A stretch of DNA of 64,000 nt. It comes from Chryseobacterium sp. E1 (GTDB lineage: Bacteria > Bacteroidota > Bacteroidia > Flavobacteriales > Weeksellaceae). Position numbers and translations under genes: made by a program. The stretch spans positions 1-64,000 of the forward strand of contig CP078104.1 of assembly GCA_019203745.1 (NCBI GenBank), in the 5' to 3' direction. The notes beneath the pieces are model-generated. The model had not been told where the DNA came from and searched no databases. It saw only the letters and a list, made by a program, of their open reading frames with translations. This document shows positions 1-9,492 of the stretch, in pieces; position 1 is the first letter of the stretch, and every line of letters begins with the position of its first letter.

Positions 1-158
1 AAAAATCTGATATTATTCTGAAACATTCACGCTCCTTTACCCCTTTAAGCTTTCCTATAAAAGTAGACAGTCTCCGGCAAACCCTTTCCAGCGAAGGTCT
101 TGATGCGAGAATCAGAAGAATGCTTAAATTATCCGGCATAGATAGTGACAATATGTAA
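1..158 (+). CDS. C-terminal end of an unrecognised gene (cut by window edge)
   Basis: An open frame enters the window in frame 3 and ends at a TAA at 156-158. It gives about 51 residues that close with RRMLKLSGIDSDNM. No start is visible. I do not recognise the family from so short a tail. It runs in the same direction as gpmA, about 140 bases upstream, but gpmA has its own promoter, so they need not be one transcript. Confidence 0.4.
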   Translation, partial: KSDIILKHSRSFTPLSFPIKVDSLRQTLSSEGLDARIRRMLKLSGIDSDNM

Positions 159-232
159 CAGTAATGAAGGTAGTGACTGGTTCATATATTTTTTAAATCT
201 TTGCTAAAATCTGTTTTTTACTGTTAAATTCC

Positions 233-263
233 TTTGAAAAGTTTAATAATCGCCGTACCTTAG
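233..263 (+). promoter_or_regulatory. Bacteroidota housekeeping promoter of gpmA
   Basis: TTTG (233-236), exactly 19 bases, then TACCTTAG (256-263) fits the Bacteroidota -33/-7 consensus TTTG-N19-TAnnTTTG with one mismatch. The ATG of the phosphoglycerate mutase gene lies 36 bases downstream. Confidence 0.6.
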
Positions 264-298
264 AGTATCTTCTCTGAAGAGTAAATAATATTCACACG

Positions 299-903
299 AT
301 GGCAAAATTATTCTTGGTCCGTCACGGACAGTCACTCTGGAATCTGGAAAACCGGTTTACAGGATGGCAGGATATCGATATTACAGAAGTTGGAATTGAA
401 GAAGCCAGAAAGGCAGGGATCGCTTTAAAAAAGAAAGAATAGACATTGCTTTTACTTCCGTACTGATCCGGGCACAGCATACTCTCAATCTTATCCTTGA
501 AGAAACCGACAAAACCCATATTCCTGTTGTAACAGATAAAGCATTGAATGAAAGATCCTACGGTAACCTCGAAGGACTCAATAAAGCGGAAACTGCACTG
601 AAATATGGAGATGAACAGGTTCACACCTGGCGCAGGTCATATGATGTAGTTCCGCCGGGAGGTGAAAGCCTTAAAGATACCTATAACCGGGTTATTCCCT
701 ATTTTGAAGCTCAGATCGTACCTCCTCTCAGACAAGATAAAAATGTATTGGTTGTTGCCCACGGAAATAGTCTCCGTGCACTGATCATGTATCTGGAACA
801 CCTGTCTCCCGAAGAAATTTTAGAAAGAGAAATAGCAACCGGAGTTCCTCTTACGTATTTTTTCGATGAAAATTTTCATGTAAGCAGAATAGAAAACAAC
901 TGA
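299..903 (+). CDS. gpmA: 2,3-bisphosphoglycerate-dependent phosphoglycerate mutase (frameshifted)
   Basis: Cytosolic glycolytic enzyme interconverting 3- and 2-phosphoglycerate. The phosphohistidine motif LVRHGQS lies at residues 6-12, ERSYG follows in the middle, and the second catalytic histidine is in VVAHGNS. The reading frame starts at ATG 299, breaks at an A-run near 429-434 (six A where seven restore the frame) and resumes to TGA 903. Repaired length is about 201 residues, normal for the dPGM family in Bacteroidota. The break is most simply a sequencing error. A housekeeping promoter precedes it, and pdeM follows after 74 bases. Confidence 0.85.
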
Positions 904-977
904 TCCGTAAAAATATTTATAAAAAATCTAACTTTGAACTTTATTGATCTTTCAAAATCATAATTTCCATTAACCAA

Positions 978-1620
978 GTGTTTATAGCAACAAAAAACAT
1001 CTCCGTTCAAAACGAAACGTTCATTCTTACCAATCAGCGGGCCCTGTTTTGGGAAAAACAGAAAGCACTGATTCTCTCTGACCTTCATATCGGAAAGACC
1101 GCTCATTTCCGCAAAAACGGGATTGCACTGGCCAACCATATTATGAAAAGTGATCTGCAAAGACTGTCGGCCCTGATTGAATATTTTAAGCCAGAAAAGT
1201 TTATTGTGGTAGGAGATCTGCTTCATGCAGGTGACAATTCCGATGTGGATGAGTTTTGTATATGGAGAAACCTATATCCTGAAATACAGTTTTATCTGAT
1301 TGAAGGTAACCATGACCGTATTTCAGAATCTTTAGAAAAAAACTTTGTCTGAACTTTAAAGCCTTCACTCTGGAATTAAGCGGATTTACTTTCATCCACG
1401 ATTTTGACAAAACCTTGCCGGGGTTTCAGATCACAGGCCATATTCATCCGGGAATTGTTCTGCATTCTGCTGTAAAAGGATCAGACTTCCGTGTTTTGCG
1501 GTAAGTGATAATCAGTTACTTCTTCCTGCTTTCAGTGAGTTTACGGGATTGGATACCAAAAATCTTCCGGGAAAAAGTAAGTTTTTTGTTTTTACAGATT
1601 CGGAGATTTATGAAATTTAA
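978..1620 (+). CDS. pdeM: Ligase-associated DNA damage response endonuclease PdeM (calcineurin-like phosphoesterase, frameshifted)
   Basis: Small metallophosphoesterase of the PdeM family, which in many bacteria is encoded with a DNA ligase, an exonuclease and an Lhr-like helicase; none of those partners is visible here. Metal-binding motifs appear in order: SDLHIGK (DxH), VVGDLLH (GD), EGNHDR (GNHD) and GHIHPG (GHxH). The start is a GTG at 978. Frames break near 1350 and near 1497; joining the three pieces gives about 214 residues, the usual family length. It ends at TAA 1618-1620, just before a hairpin repeat that probably terminates transcription. Confidence 0.75.
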
Positions 1621-1644
1621 AGCGCCGACAGGTGATGATAAGCT

Positions 1645-1677
1645 AAACCTAACAGGTTTTAGAAACCTGTTAGGTTT
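1645..1677 (+). terminator. Dispersed palindromic repeat, probable bidirectional terminator
   Basis: AAACCTAACAGGTTT, three to four bases, then AAACCTGTTAGGTTT forms a 15-bp perfect stem followed by T residues. The same palindrome occurs at 37959-37991, so it is a repeated element as well as a probable transcription terminator for pdeM. Confidence 0.75.
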
Positions 1678-1848
1678 TTGGAGTTTACGTTATAGAATGA
1701 AATAGAGAAAAATCAATCGGAGGTACCACATTTCGTTCCCTTTTGGTCAGGTATTTGAATGTCTTAATAAGAATTCATTAGCTTTATAAAGGATAACACT
1801 GATGAAACTGATCTTATATTCAATTACCAATCACTAAAATATAATAAT

Positions 1849-2354
1849 ATGTCAACACAAAATCTTACCCATCTTGAAGCGATCAAAAGATCAAGGAACT
1901 ATCGGAAAGCGCAAGAATATGTATGTTCTGTACGGAACTGAACACTGTTCCGGTCAATTCCCGGCCGATGACCCTGCAGGAAACCGATGACAGCGGAAAT
2001 CTATGGTTTATCAGCAGTGGAACCAGCAACAAGAATTTTGAAATAAAAGAAGACCGGAGGGTACAGCTGTTTTTATGAACAACAGTGATACACAATACCT
2101 TTCTGTGTATGGAGAAGCTTCTGTTTATAAAGATAAAGCTACAATAGAAAGAAAAATGGTCTCCACTGGCCAATGCCTGGTTCGATGGGAAAGATGATCC
2201 CAACGTAACCATTATCCGTGTTGAACCAAAAGAAACTTATTATTGGGACACCAAAGCCGGAAAACTGGTGAGTCTTTTCAAATTTGTTACGGCTGCCATT
2301 ACAGGAAATAAAACAGATAACTCTGATGGTGTAGAAGGAAATGCTACAGTATAA
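1849..2354 (+). CDS. Pyridoxamine 5'-phosphate oxidase-related general stress protein (frameshifted)
   Basis: Product resembles the general stress protein 26-like branch of the PNPOx split-barrel fold, which binds FMN or other flavins; its physiological reaction is unknown. Visible family stretches are MCFCTELNTVPVNSRPMTL, GNLWFISS, NSDTQYLSVYGEA and the C-terminal WFDGKDDPN with VTIIRVEPKETYYWD. The frame starts at ATG 1849 (MSTQNLTHLEAI) and needs corrections near 1890, 2060 and 2150. It ends at TAA 2354, about 169 residues. It stands alone, with a terminator-like repeat upstream and a tandem repeat array downstream. Confidence 0.75.
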
Positions 2355-2361
2355 TTTTCAG

Positions 2362-3620
2362 ACAGATTCTGATATTTTATTTGCCACTGATGCACGATTT
2401 TTTTATTTCGTGAATCAGTGGCAATTATATTTTCTCGCTGATTGAGCAGATTACGCAGATTTTTTAATTTGCAACTGTAGAATTAGGAATACTAAAACTG
2501 AGAAATTAGCAGCAATTTAAGCGATTATAAAATTCCTTCATAAACATCTGCTCTTTCTGCAAGATCTGTGAGAGATAAAAACCTTTATACATTAAAAATC
2601 ACTTTTTAACCTAAACAGATTCTTATATTTTTATTTGCTACTGATGCACATTTTTTATTTCGTGAATCAGTGGCAATTATATTTTCTCGCTGATTGAGCA
2701 GATTACGCAGATTTTTTAATTTGCAACTGTAGAATTAAGAATACTAAAACTGAGAAATTAGCAGCAGTTTAAGCGACTATAAAAATTCCTTCATAAACAT
2801 CTGCTCTTTCTGCAAGATCTGTGAGAGATAAAAACCTTTATACATTAAAAATCACTTTTTAACCTAAACAGATTCTTATATTTTTATTTGCTACTGATGC
2901 ACATTTTTTATTTCGTGAATCAGTGGCAATTATATTTTCTCGCTGATTGAGCAGATTACGCAGATTTTTTAATTTGCAACTGTAGAATTAAGAATACTAA
3001 AACTGAGAAATTAGCAGCAGTTTAAGCGACTATAAAAATTCCTTCATAAACATCTGCTCTTTCTGCAAGATCTGTGAGAGATAAAAACCTTTATACATTA
3101 AAAATCACTTTTTAACCTAAACAGATTCTTATATTTTTATTTGCTACTGATGCACATTTTTTATTTCGTGAATCAGTGGCAATTATATTTTCACGCTGAT
3201 TGAGCAGATTACGCAGATTTTTTAATTTGCAACTGTAGAATTAAGAATACTAAAACTGAGAAATTAGCAGCAATTTAAGCGATTATAAAATTCCTTCACA
3301 AACATCTGCGCTATCTGCAAAATCTGCGAGAGATAAAAACCTTTATACATTAAAAATCACTTTTTAACCTAAACAGATTCTTATATTTTTATTTGCTACT
3401 GATGCACATTTTTTATTTCGTGAATCAGTGGCAATTATATTTTCTCGCTGATTGAGCAGATTACGCAGATTTTTTAATTTGCAACTGTAGAATTAAGAAT
3501 ACTAAACTGAGAAATTAGCAGCAGTTTAAGCGACTATAAAAATTCCTTCATAAACATCTGCGCTTTCTGCAAGATCTGCGAGAGATAAATATCTTTGTGC
3601 ATTAAAAACCACTTTTTAAC
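2362..3620. repeat. Five tandem copies of a ~253-bp intergenic repeat
   Basis: The phrase TTTGC(C/T)ACTGATGCAC recurs at about 2380, 2634, 2887, 3140 and 3392, a period of 252-254 bases, and the whole unit is nearly identical between copies. Each unit contains an imperfect palindrome (GCCACTGAT...ATCAGTGGC around a T-run), GCAGATTACGCAGATTTT, and a second arm with CATCTGCGC...GATCTG(C/T)GAGAGAT. No open reading frame spans it. Copies 2-4 are the most alike; copies 1, 4 and 5 carry private changes, as expected from unequal crossing-over. Confidence 0.9.
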
Positions 3621-3676
3621 CCAAAAACAAAGACGACCCAATTTCCTGAGCCGCCTTCGCAAAACTGATCATACCA

Positions 3677-3910
3677 TTATTTTTTCACATCTTCCATAGA
3701 TGCTCCGAAATTAATATGAAGTACATTGCCATTGGGCGTAATCAAAGCAGGTACAGATTTTACTCCCGCCAGTTCCGCCTCTTCAATTTTGCTTCTGTCA
3801 TTTCCCAAATGAACAATTTCTACATTTTCAGTTCCTACAAGACTGATGATATCGTGCTCTGCACTGATGCATACAGGACAGCCTGCATGATAAAAGATTG
3901 ACTTTTTCAT
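3677..3910 (-). CDS. Small thioredoxin-fold protein with CPVC active site
   Basis: A 77-residue protein with an N-terminal beta strand, CPVC at residues 11-14, and the cis-proline segment SVPALITPNG. This is the minimal thioredoxin/glutaredoxin layout, so a cytosolic dithiol redox role is likely; there is no signal peptide. It starts 3 bases after the stop of the DapA-like gene and so is the last gene of the cupin/DapA-like operon. Its partner could be one of those enzymes, but the substrate cannot be told from sequence. The tandem repeat array follows downstream. Confidence 0.65.
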   Translation of the reverse strand: MKKSIFYHAGCPVCISAEHDIISLVGTENVEIVHLGNDRSKIEEAELAGVKSVPALITPNGNVLHINFGASMEDVKK

Positions 3911-3913
3911 AGA

Positions 3914-4796
3914 TTAATAGGTAAGTTTGTTAATGATAATTTTTAATTCTTCGGCTTCTTTTTCGTGAAGAGGTTTTAAAGGACTTCTTAAATTTCCGCC
4001 TTCCTCTCCCAGAATATTAAGCCCGGCCTTGACTGCTCTCGGAAGCCCTTTATTAACAATGAACTTCAGAAGATCAAACTGTTGATAAAAAGAGATTTTG
4101 CATTTTCAAGATCACCTTCCTCAATGGCATTGTACAGTCCAATATTAAGTTCAGGAATAAGGTTCGGGGCAGCAGTACACCATCCTCTGGCCCCGGCACA
4201 GAAAGCTCCTAATGCCAATGGATTTGAGCCGTTGTAAAAGGCAACATCCTCCCCAGTTCTCTCCTTAGATAGTGCATTCTCTGGATATCTCCGGAACTTT
4301 CCTTGATCATTGTTACATTAGGAATTTCCAATAACCTTTTTAAGAGTGCGGGAGACATATCTACCCCGCTGGTTGCAGGATTATTGTAAGCCATGATCGG
4401 AATAGAGATTTTAGAGGCCACAGCATCATAATGGGACATTATCTCATCATCAGTAAGCTTCCAATAGCTCATAGGAATGATCATTACAGCATCTGCTCCT
4501 GCTTTTTCTGCAAACCGGGCATGGTGTATTGTTTTTTCTGTAGTAAGGTTTGAAACTCCTACTAATGTTGGAACCCTGCCTTTTACCTGTTGTATGGTAG
4601 CTTCCGTAACTGCTTCTTTTTCATCATCAGACAGATAAGGCATTACCCCGGTGCTTCCTAATGGCGCTATTCCGTGATTTCCGGAGGTAATAAGCCTTTC
4701 TACAAGGTGTTTGAAGAGAGTAATGTCTATTTTTTCATTTTCATCAAAAGGAGTGATGGGATAAGCAATAACCCCTTTAAACGGAACATTTTTCAT
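3914..4796 (-). CDS. Dihydrodipicolinate synthase (DapA)/N-acetylneuraminate lyase family aldolase (frameshifted)
   Basis: TIM-barrel class I aldolase. Visible motifs: GVIAYPITPFDENEKID at the N-terminus, the pyruvate-site GSTGVMPYL, YNNPATSG with the catalytic tyrosine, and MIKESSGD with the Schiff-base lysine. The frame breaks near 4250 and again near 4095; repaired it ends KIIINKLTY at 3914, about 294 residues, the family norm. The setting (MocR regulator, cupin, thioredoxin-like protein) is not lysine biosynthesis, so it probably cleaves or makes another 2-keto acid product; the substrate is unknown. Confidence 0.75.
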
Positions 4797-4823
4797 GTTT
4801 GTTTTGTTTAAAATTTTACAATG

Positions 4824-5279
4824 TTAAAGATCTCTGCCTTCTTCCTCTCTTAATGCCACTCCTAAATTCTGCAGTTGAGGAGCATTTTCACAGGCAATAT
4901 ATTTGGCTGGCTCCGTATCACTTAAATTCTGATGTTTATGCCATGCCCATGAGGGAATATAAACGGCGTCTCCGGCTTCCCAGTGTACTTTTTCATCTTC
5001 CACTTCGGTCCAGCCTTTACCTTCAATCACAAACAGTACGGTTTCATAGGTATGACGGTGTCTGTTGGTCTGCTGGCCCGGTAATAATCCGCCAATGGTC
5101 ATGCTTACGTTCTTACTGGGAAGATCAACAAAGAATACGGGATGTTTTCTCTCTGTTGAAAACTGGTTGTGCTCGCCTGCATTTTCAACGTTTTTATGAA
5201 TTAAATGGCTTGGCTTTACATACTTTGGTCTTGCAAATGTTTCGTGAAAGTCTTTTGAACTGAATTGTTTCTTGTCCAT
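4824..5279 (-). CDS. Cupin-domain protein
   Basis: About 151 residues with a single cupin barrel. Motif 1 is PGQQTNRHRHTYETVLFVIEGKG (HxH and E metal ligands) and motif 2 is GDAVYIPSWAWHKHQN. I chose ATG 5279 (MDKKQFSSKDF) because the longer in-frame extension would run into the promoter; the promoter box at 5319-5326 fits this start. First gene of the operon with the DapA-like aldolase (27 bases downstream). Such cupins act as metal-dependent dioxygenases, isomerases or sensors; which one applies here cannot be read from the sequence. Confidence 0.7.
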   Translation of the reverse strand: MDKKQFSSKDFHETFARPKYVKPSHLIHKNVENAGEHNQFSTERKHPVFFVDLPSKNVSMTIGGLLPGQQTNRHRHTYETVLFVIEGKGWTEVEDEKVHWEAGDAVYIPSWAWHKHQNLSDTEPAKYIACENAPQLQNLGVALREEEGRDL

Positions 5280-5318
5280 GATTTTAAAAATTAATGTGTT
5301 CTGTGCTTTATTGCATGA

Positions 5319-5379
5319 CAAAATTATTTTATATTTGGACTATTCAAATGATTCAGTTTTTATATAAATAGATAGTCCA
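5319..5379. promoter_or_regulatory. Divergent promoter region with inverted TGGACTAT operator
   Basis: Leftward promoter: TAATTTTG -7 box (complement of 5319-5326) and TTTG (complement of 5345-5348), 18 bases apart. Rightward: TATATTTG at 5330-5337. TGGACTAT (5336-5343) and ATAGTCCA (5372-5379) form a perfect 8-bp inverted repeat with 28 bases between; the left arm overlaps the rightward -7 box and the right arm abuts the MocR start codon. This fits an autoregulated MocR operator (inference). Confidence 0.55.
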
Positions 5380-5380
5380 G

Positions 5381-6819
5381 ATGTTACGACCTTGGAAATT
5401 AGAATTCGAGATTGATAAAAACCTTGATAAAGCCGTTTATTTGCAGATTGCAGATACGCTGATTGCTGATATACGTTCAGGCAGACTGAAAGCCGGAGAT
5501 GCTCTTCCCGGGAGCCGGAATCTGGCAGCCACATTAAAAATCAACAGAAATACCGTTGTAGAAGCTTATCAGGTTTTGATGAATGAAGAATGGGTCATTT
5601 CAAAAGAAAGGAAAGGTATTTTTGTCTCTGATCAGCTCCCTTCGCTGCATGAAAAAGAACAGAAAGAATACAGAATATTCCGGATCCGTCGGTTAGCTCC
5701 AATGGTATAATGATCAATTTTGATGACGGTCATCCTGACAGTAAAATAGCTCCGGTCACAGAACTGGCCAGAGCATACCGGCAGATTTTCAGCATAAAAG
5801 CAAAATGGCAGATGATGGGCTATGGCAACGAACATGGTGAAACAGAGTTCCGGAAAATGATTTCCCAGATGCTGAATCATCAACGGGGAATGCAGATTCA
5901 TGAAAATGAACTTTCGATTACCAGAGGTAGCCAGATGGGCATGTTTCTTACGGCACAGACTTTACTTACTCCAGGAGATCACATTATTGTAGAAAATCCG
6001 GGATACCAGCCCGCATGGCAGGCTTTTGAATATGCCGGAGCACAGCTGCTGCCGGTAGACGTTGATGAGGAAGGAATCAGCATTCAGTCTGTAGAAAAGC
6101 TTCTGACAGAATATAAAAGTATAAAAGCAATATATATTACCCCTCACAGACAATATCCTACTACTGTTACCTTAAGTCTCGCCCGGAGATTAAAATTGAT
6201 AGAGCTGTCAAACCGTCATCAAATTACCATCATTGAAGATGATTATGATAATGAATTTCATTTCGGATACCGCCCTATTCTTCCTTTGTCAAGTTTCCCT
6301 GAACTTAAAAATTATGTTTATATAGGAACTTTGAGCAAAGTTGTAGCCCCTGCTTTAAGAATAGGCTATCTGGCAACCAAAAACCAGGATTTACTGGAAA
6401 AAATCGGAAGTCTGCGAAAGATTATTGATGTACATGGAGATGTGATTATGGAGCAAGCCGTACTCCAGCTGATCAGGGAAGGTGCCGTTAAAAAGCACAT
6501 TAAAAAAGCAACCGTGCATTATAAGAACAAAAGGGATTTTATGTTTTCTCTTTTAAAAAACCATATGAGCGATATTGCAGACTTTACTTTACCGGAAGGT
6601 GGACTTGCATTCTGGATCGTACTAAAGAAGACTATGGATTGGGATATGATAACTGCATTATTGTTGGAAAAAAATATTAAAATCATTCACCCGAAACAGT
6701 ATAGCCGGAGTCATATTAATGGTTTCAGGCTAAGTTATGGAGCACTTTCTGAAGAACAGCTTCAACACAGTATTCCCATTATTTCTGAAGTGATAATAAA
6801 ATTGTCAGAATCTCTTTAA
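5381..6819 (+). CDS. MocR-type GntR/aminotransferase transcriptional regulator (frameshifted)
   Basis: N-terminal GntR winged helix (about residues 10-85: AVYLQIADTLIADIRSGRL, LPGSRNLAATLKINRNTVVEAY) fused to a fold-type I aminotransferase domain. That domain has DDYDNEF before the PLP site and GTLSKVVAPALRIGYL with the PLP lysine. MocR proteins use PLP or an amine adduct as signal rather than for catalysis. One base is missing near 5690; repaired length is about 480 residues, as usual. It is divergent from the cupin/DapA-like operon, its likely target, and an inverted repeat sits between them. Confidence 0.85.
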
Positions 6820-6949
6820 CATTTCGGGATGGTTAAATAGGTTTGAAGACTCGATTTGCGGGAAAATTATAATTTCCACGATTTTACGAATAAAAAGCAC
6901 TCATCAATTGGTGGTAAAAAGTCTTTCCGAATATTCTATACTTTATATT

Positions 6950-7050
6950 TTGCCGCTCGCTGATTTTGCAGATTACACAGATATTTACTGAAAATAGAGC
7001 TTATTGATCCGTGAGAGAATTTAATTACTATAGATGCACGGACTTCTTTA
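6950..7050. repeat. Degenerate copy of the flavobacterial GCAGATTAC repeat
   Basis: The 232-base gap 6820-7051 holds a stretch (CTGATTTTGCAGATTACACAGAT ... TGATCCGTGAGAGA ... TAGATGCACGGAC) whose phrases match the 253-bp tandem unit at 2.4-3.6 kb. It is shorter and diverged. Nothing else was recognised in the gap. Confidence 0.5.
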
Positions 7051-7051
7051 T

Positions 7052-7724
7052 TCATGCATCTGCGCATGTCTCAGGGGTCTCATCATGAGGCATATCTACG
7101 GGTTTTGATTCAGGAGATCCTTTTTCACGGAGCCAAATAGATAAAATGACAAGGGAAGCGACTGCTAAAAATTCACTCTGCCAGTTCTGAAAGGATTCAA
7201 ACCAGAATCTTGATTCGGAAATATATTGTAAGGCGGTTACCGGCAGTTCTTTTTCATGATCTGATCAGCATTGAAATCTTTTAAACTTCCGTAAAAATGT
7301 AAAATAAAGCTGCCAAGGAACAGAATGGCAAATGCCAGCGATAAGGAATGCTCATAAATCTTCAGCCATATTCCTCCTTTTTTACAGGCCACGGAGCGTT
7401 GGGATGTACAACAGGTTCTCTGTCCACCTCTTCTTTTCCCTCCATAGACTTTGATTCACTGGAACCTTTCTGCCTTAATGATATGGTTAAGAGAACATAA
7501 AGCATCATCTGGAGAAACTCACTTTCCCAGTTTTCGAAAGTTGCCTGTATAAAATGTCCGCTATGGATGTATTCATTCATTTTTAAAGCAGACTGGCCGT
7601 TTTCAAGCAGTTCTTTATTTTCTGTTGCCCACCCTGTAAAAAACTGGCCTGCAAGAGAAAACATCATAAGGGTGATCAGTACCAGGCTTAAACTATTCCG
7701 GTAAAAGAAACTTGAACTGGACAT
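7052..7724 (-). CDS. DUF6766 membrane protein with two tandem modules (frameshifted)
   Basis: Two homologous halves, each with a membrane segment (NSLSLVLITLMMFSLAGQFF; EHSLSLAFAILFLGSFILHF), the signature F(E/Q)NW(E/Q)SEFL and a second membrane segment ending LR(Q/E)KGS(P/S)ESK. The halves are split by one missing base in an A-run near 7380 (PVKK|GGIWLKIYEHS), and a second indel lies near 7250; repaired length is about 224 residues. The start is uncertain: ATG 7724 is the first that does not overlap the upstream gene. Function unknown; last gene of the stress block. Confidence 0.7.
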
Positions 7725-7755
7725 ATCTCTAAGTGAATTTTTAACTTTAACGTTT

Positions 7756-9278
7756 TTACTTTTTCTGATAAGGAAAGACTTTTTGTAATCCTTTGGTGGT
7801 TGGCCCGGTAAGAACTCTTCCATTGACATTGAACCTGGAGCCGTGGCACGGGCAGTCCCAGCTCAGTTCTGCGCTGTTCCAGTGAACTTCACAGCCGGCA
7901 TGAGGACAGGTACTTTTCAACAGGTGTAAAGTCCCGTCAGATTCTTTGTAAAGGGCATAAGATTCAGATTCATAACGGATGACTTTGGCTTCTCCTGCCT
8001 TAATTTCTGAGAAAGAATCAATCTTATCTGCAAAAATTTTATCTTTTATAAAATCCAGTGCAACGGTTGAATTTTCTTTTACAAAATCGGAAAATCCTGC
8101 AATGGGTTTTATTCTTAAAGGATTGAACAGTTCTTCATACTTGCTTTTTCCTGACACAATCATATCATGCAGGATTTGTGAAGAAAGAGTCCCGAATATC
8201 ATTCCGTTTCCTCTGAAACCAGTAGCTACAAAAATTCGGTTTTTACTTCCCGGCAGCTTTCCGATATAGGGCAGACCGTCAACAGGTTCATAATATTGGC
8301 TGGACCAACTGTAATAAACCGTTTCAACATTGAAATATTCCCGGACATAATTCTCCAGTCTGGAAAAACATTCTCCGGTATCATCGGCATGGCCTGTTTT
8401 ATGATCCTCTCCTCCTGCAATCAGCAGGTTTTCACCTTCATATTCCTGGATCCGGTAATAATGATAAGGCTCACAAAGATCATAGCCCAATTCCCATGGA
8501 TATTGATCATCTTTAAGGGTAAAAGCCATCGCATAGCTGCGGTAAGGCGCATTGGTAAAATGAAGCAGATTCACTCCGGGCGGAATATGAGTTGCATACA
8601 CAACGTTCTGAGCCTTTATTTCTCCTTGTGATGTTTTTTTAATAAGAAAATCTTCCTGTTCATTATGCCCTTCACATAAGCAACCTTCCTGAATAAAGCC
8701 CCAAGCCGTATGAAAGCTTCACAAAGTGCTTTGATATATTTTATAGGGTGAAAATGACCTTGTTCAGGAATGAGAACCGCTTCCCTGAAAGGTATCGGAA
8801 AAGGAATTTCATTAACGTATGTCATTTCGTGACCTACTTTGGCTGCGCCTTCCACAATATTTTTCAATTGCTCTTCCTGTTTTTCATCCAGAGCGAAAAG
8901 GTAAGCCGACTTTCTCGTAAAATCACAGTTTATTTCATACTGCTGAATATTATTCTCAATCATTTCAATAGCTTCCTTACCGGCCCCTGCATACAGCTTT
9001 GCATGATCTAATCCAAAATCCTGAATGGCCTGGGTAAAAGTAGTATCAAAGAAATCGTTCAAATGGGCTGTCGTTCCGCCGGTTGTTCCAAATCCGATAT
9101 TGGCTGCCTCTAGAATGATGCAGTTTTTTCCGGATTCCTGTAGTTTCAATGCGGTGGAAACACCGGTAATTCCACCTCCTATTATGGCAACATCAAATAC
9201 CTGACTGAGATCATTTTCTGTAGAAAATTTCCTGATTTCATCCTGCCATATGCTTTTTCTTGCGCCATCTCTGTACAT
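7756..9278 (-). CDS. FAD-dependent oxidoreductase with C-terminal Rieske [2Fe-2S] domain (frameshifted)
   Basis: N-terminal DadA/glycine-oxidase-type FAD domain with DVAIIGGGITGVSTALKL (dinucleotide GxGxxG), then the substrate domain, then a Rieske domain with CPHAGC and CPCHGSRF as CxH and CxxH cluster ligands. Length after repair of one indel near 8675 is about 508 residues, typical of this DadA-Rieske family found in stress loci of several phyla. Cytosolic, no signal peptide. The substrate is unknown. It lies in the same-strand stress cluster, 24 bases after a small lipoprotein gene. Confidence 0.8.
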
Positions 9279-9302
9279 TATCAGTATGTTTTGAGGTTAA
9301 AC

Positions 9303-9466
9303 TTATCTGATATTCAGCGTATCGCTTTCAGGCAGGCCTGTTTTACCTGCATTGGCTGTATTGCTCTTCTGGTCTCTTTTTTGGATTCATCTTCATCAAG
9401 ATTACATCTGCATGACGAAAAAGCAAAAACGCTGAGAACTCCTAAAATAAGTGCTGTCGCTTTCAT
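9303..9466 (-). CDS. Small lipoprotein (about 54 aa)
   Basis: ATG 9466 opens MKATALILGVLSVFAFSSCRCNLDEDESKK, a signal peptide with lipobox FSSC, followed by an acidic, low-complexity tail. One indel near 9360 is needed to reach the stop at 9303 (ending SDTLNIR). No known domain. Gaps of 26 and 24 bases to its neighbours place it within the stress transcript. It is probably a membrane-anchored peptide of unknown role. Confidence 0.5.
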
Positions 9467-9492
9467 ATTATTTTTTTTTAGAGGTTAATAAT

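Noticed and set aside
299..903. Programmed ribosomal frameshift in gpmA at an A-run
   Set aside because: The same kind of break occurs in dozens of unrelated genes, so sequence error is far more likely.
2380..3420. TGGCAATTATATTTT in each tandem unit as a sigma-54 promoter
   Set aside because: The -12 element lacks TTGC and the spacing does not fit; it is part of the palindrome.
2362..3620. CRISPR array (regular tandem repeats)
   Set aside because: The unit is ~253 bp with no alternating unique spacers; all of it is repeated.
4799..5263. 154-codon plus-strand frame
   Set aside because: Antisense shadow of the cupin gene, whose protein matches a known family.
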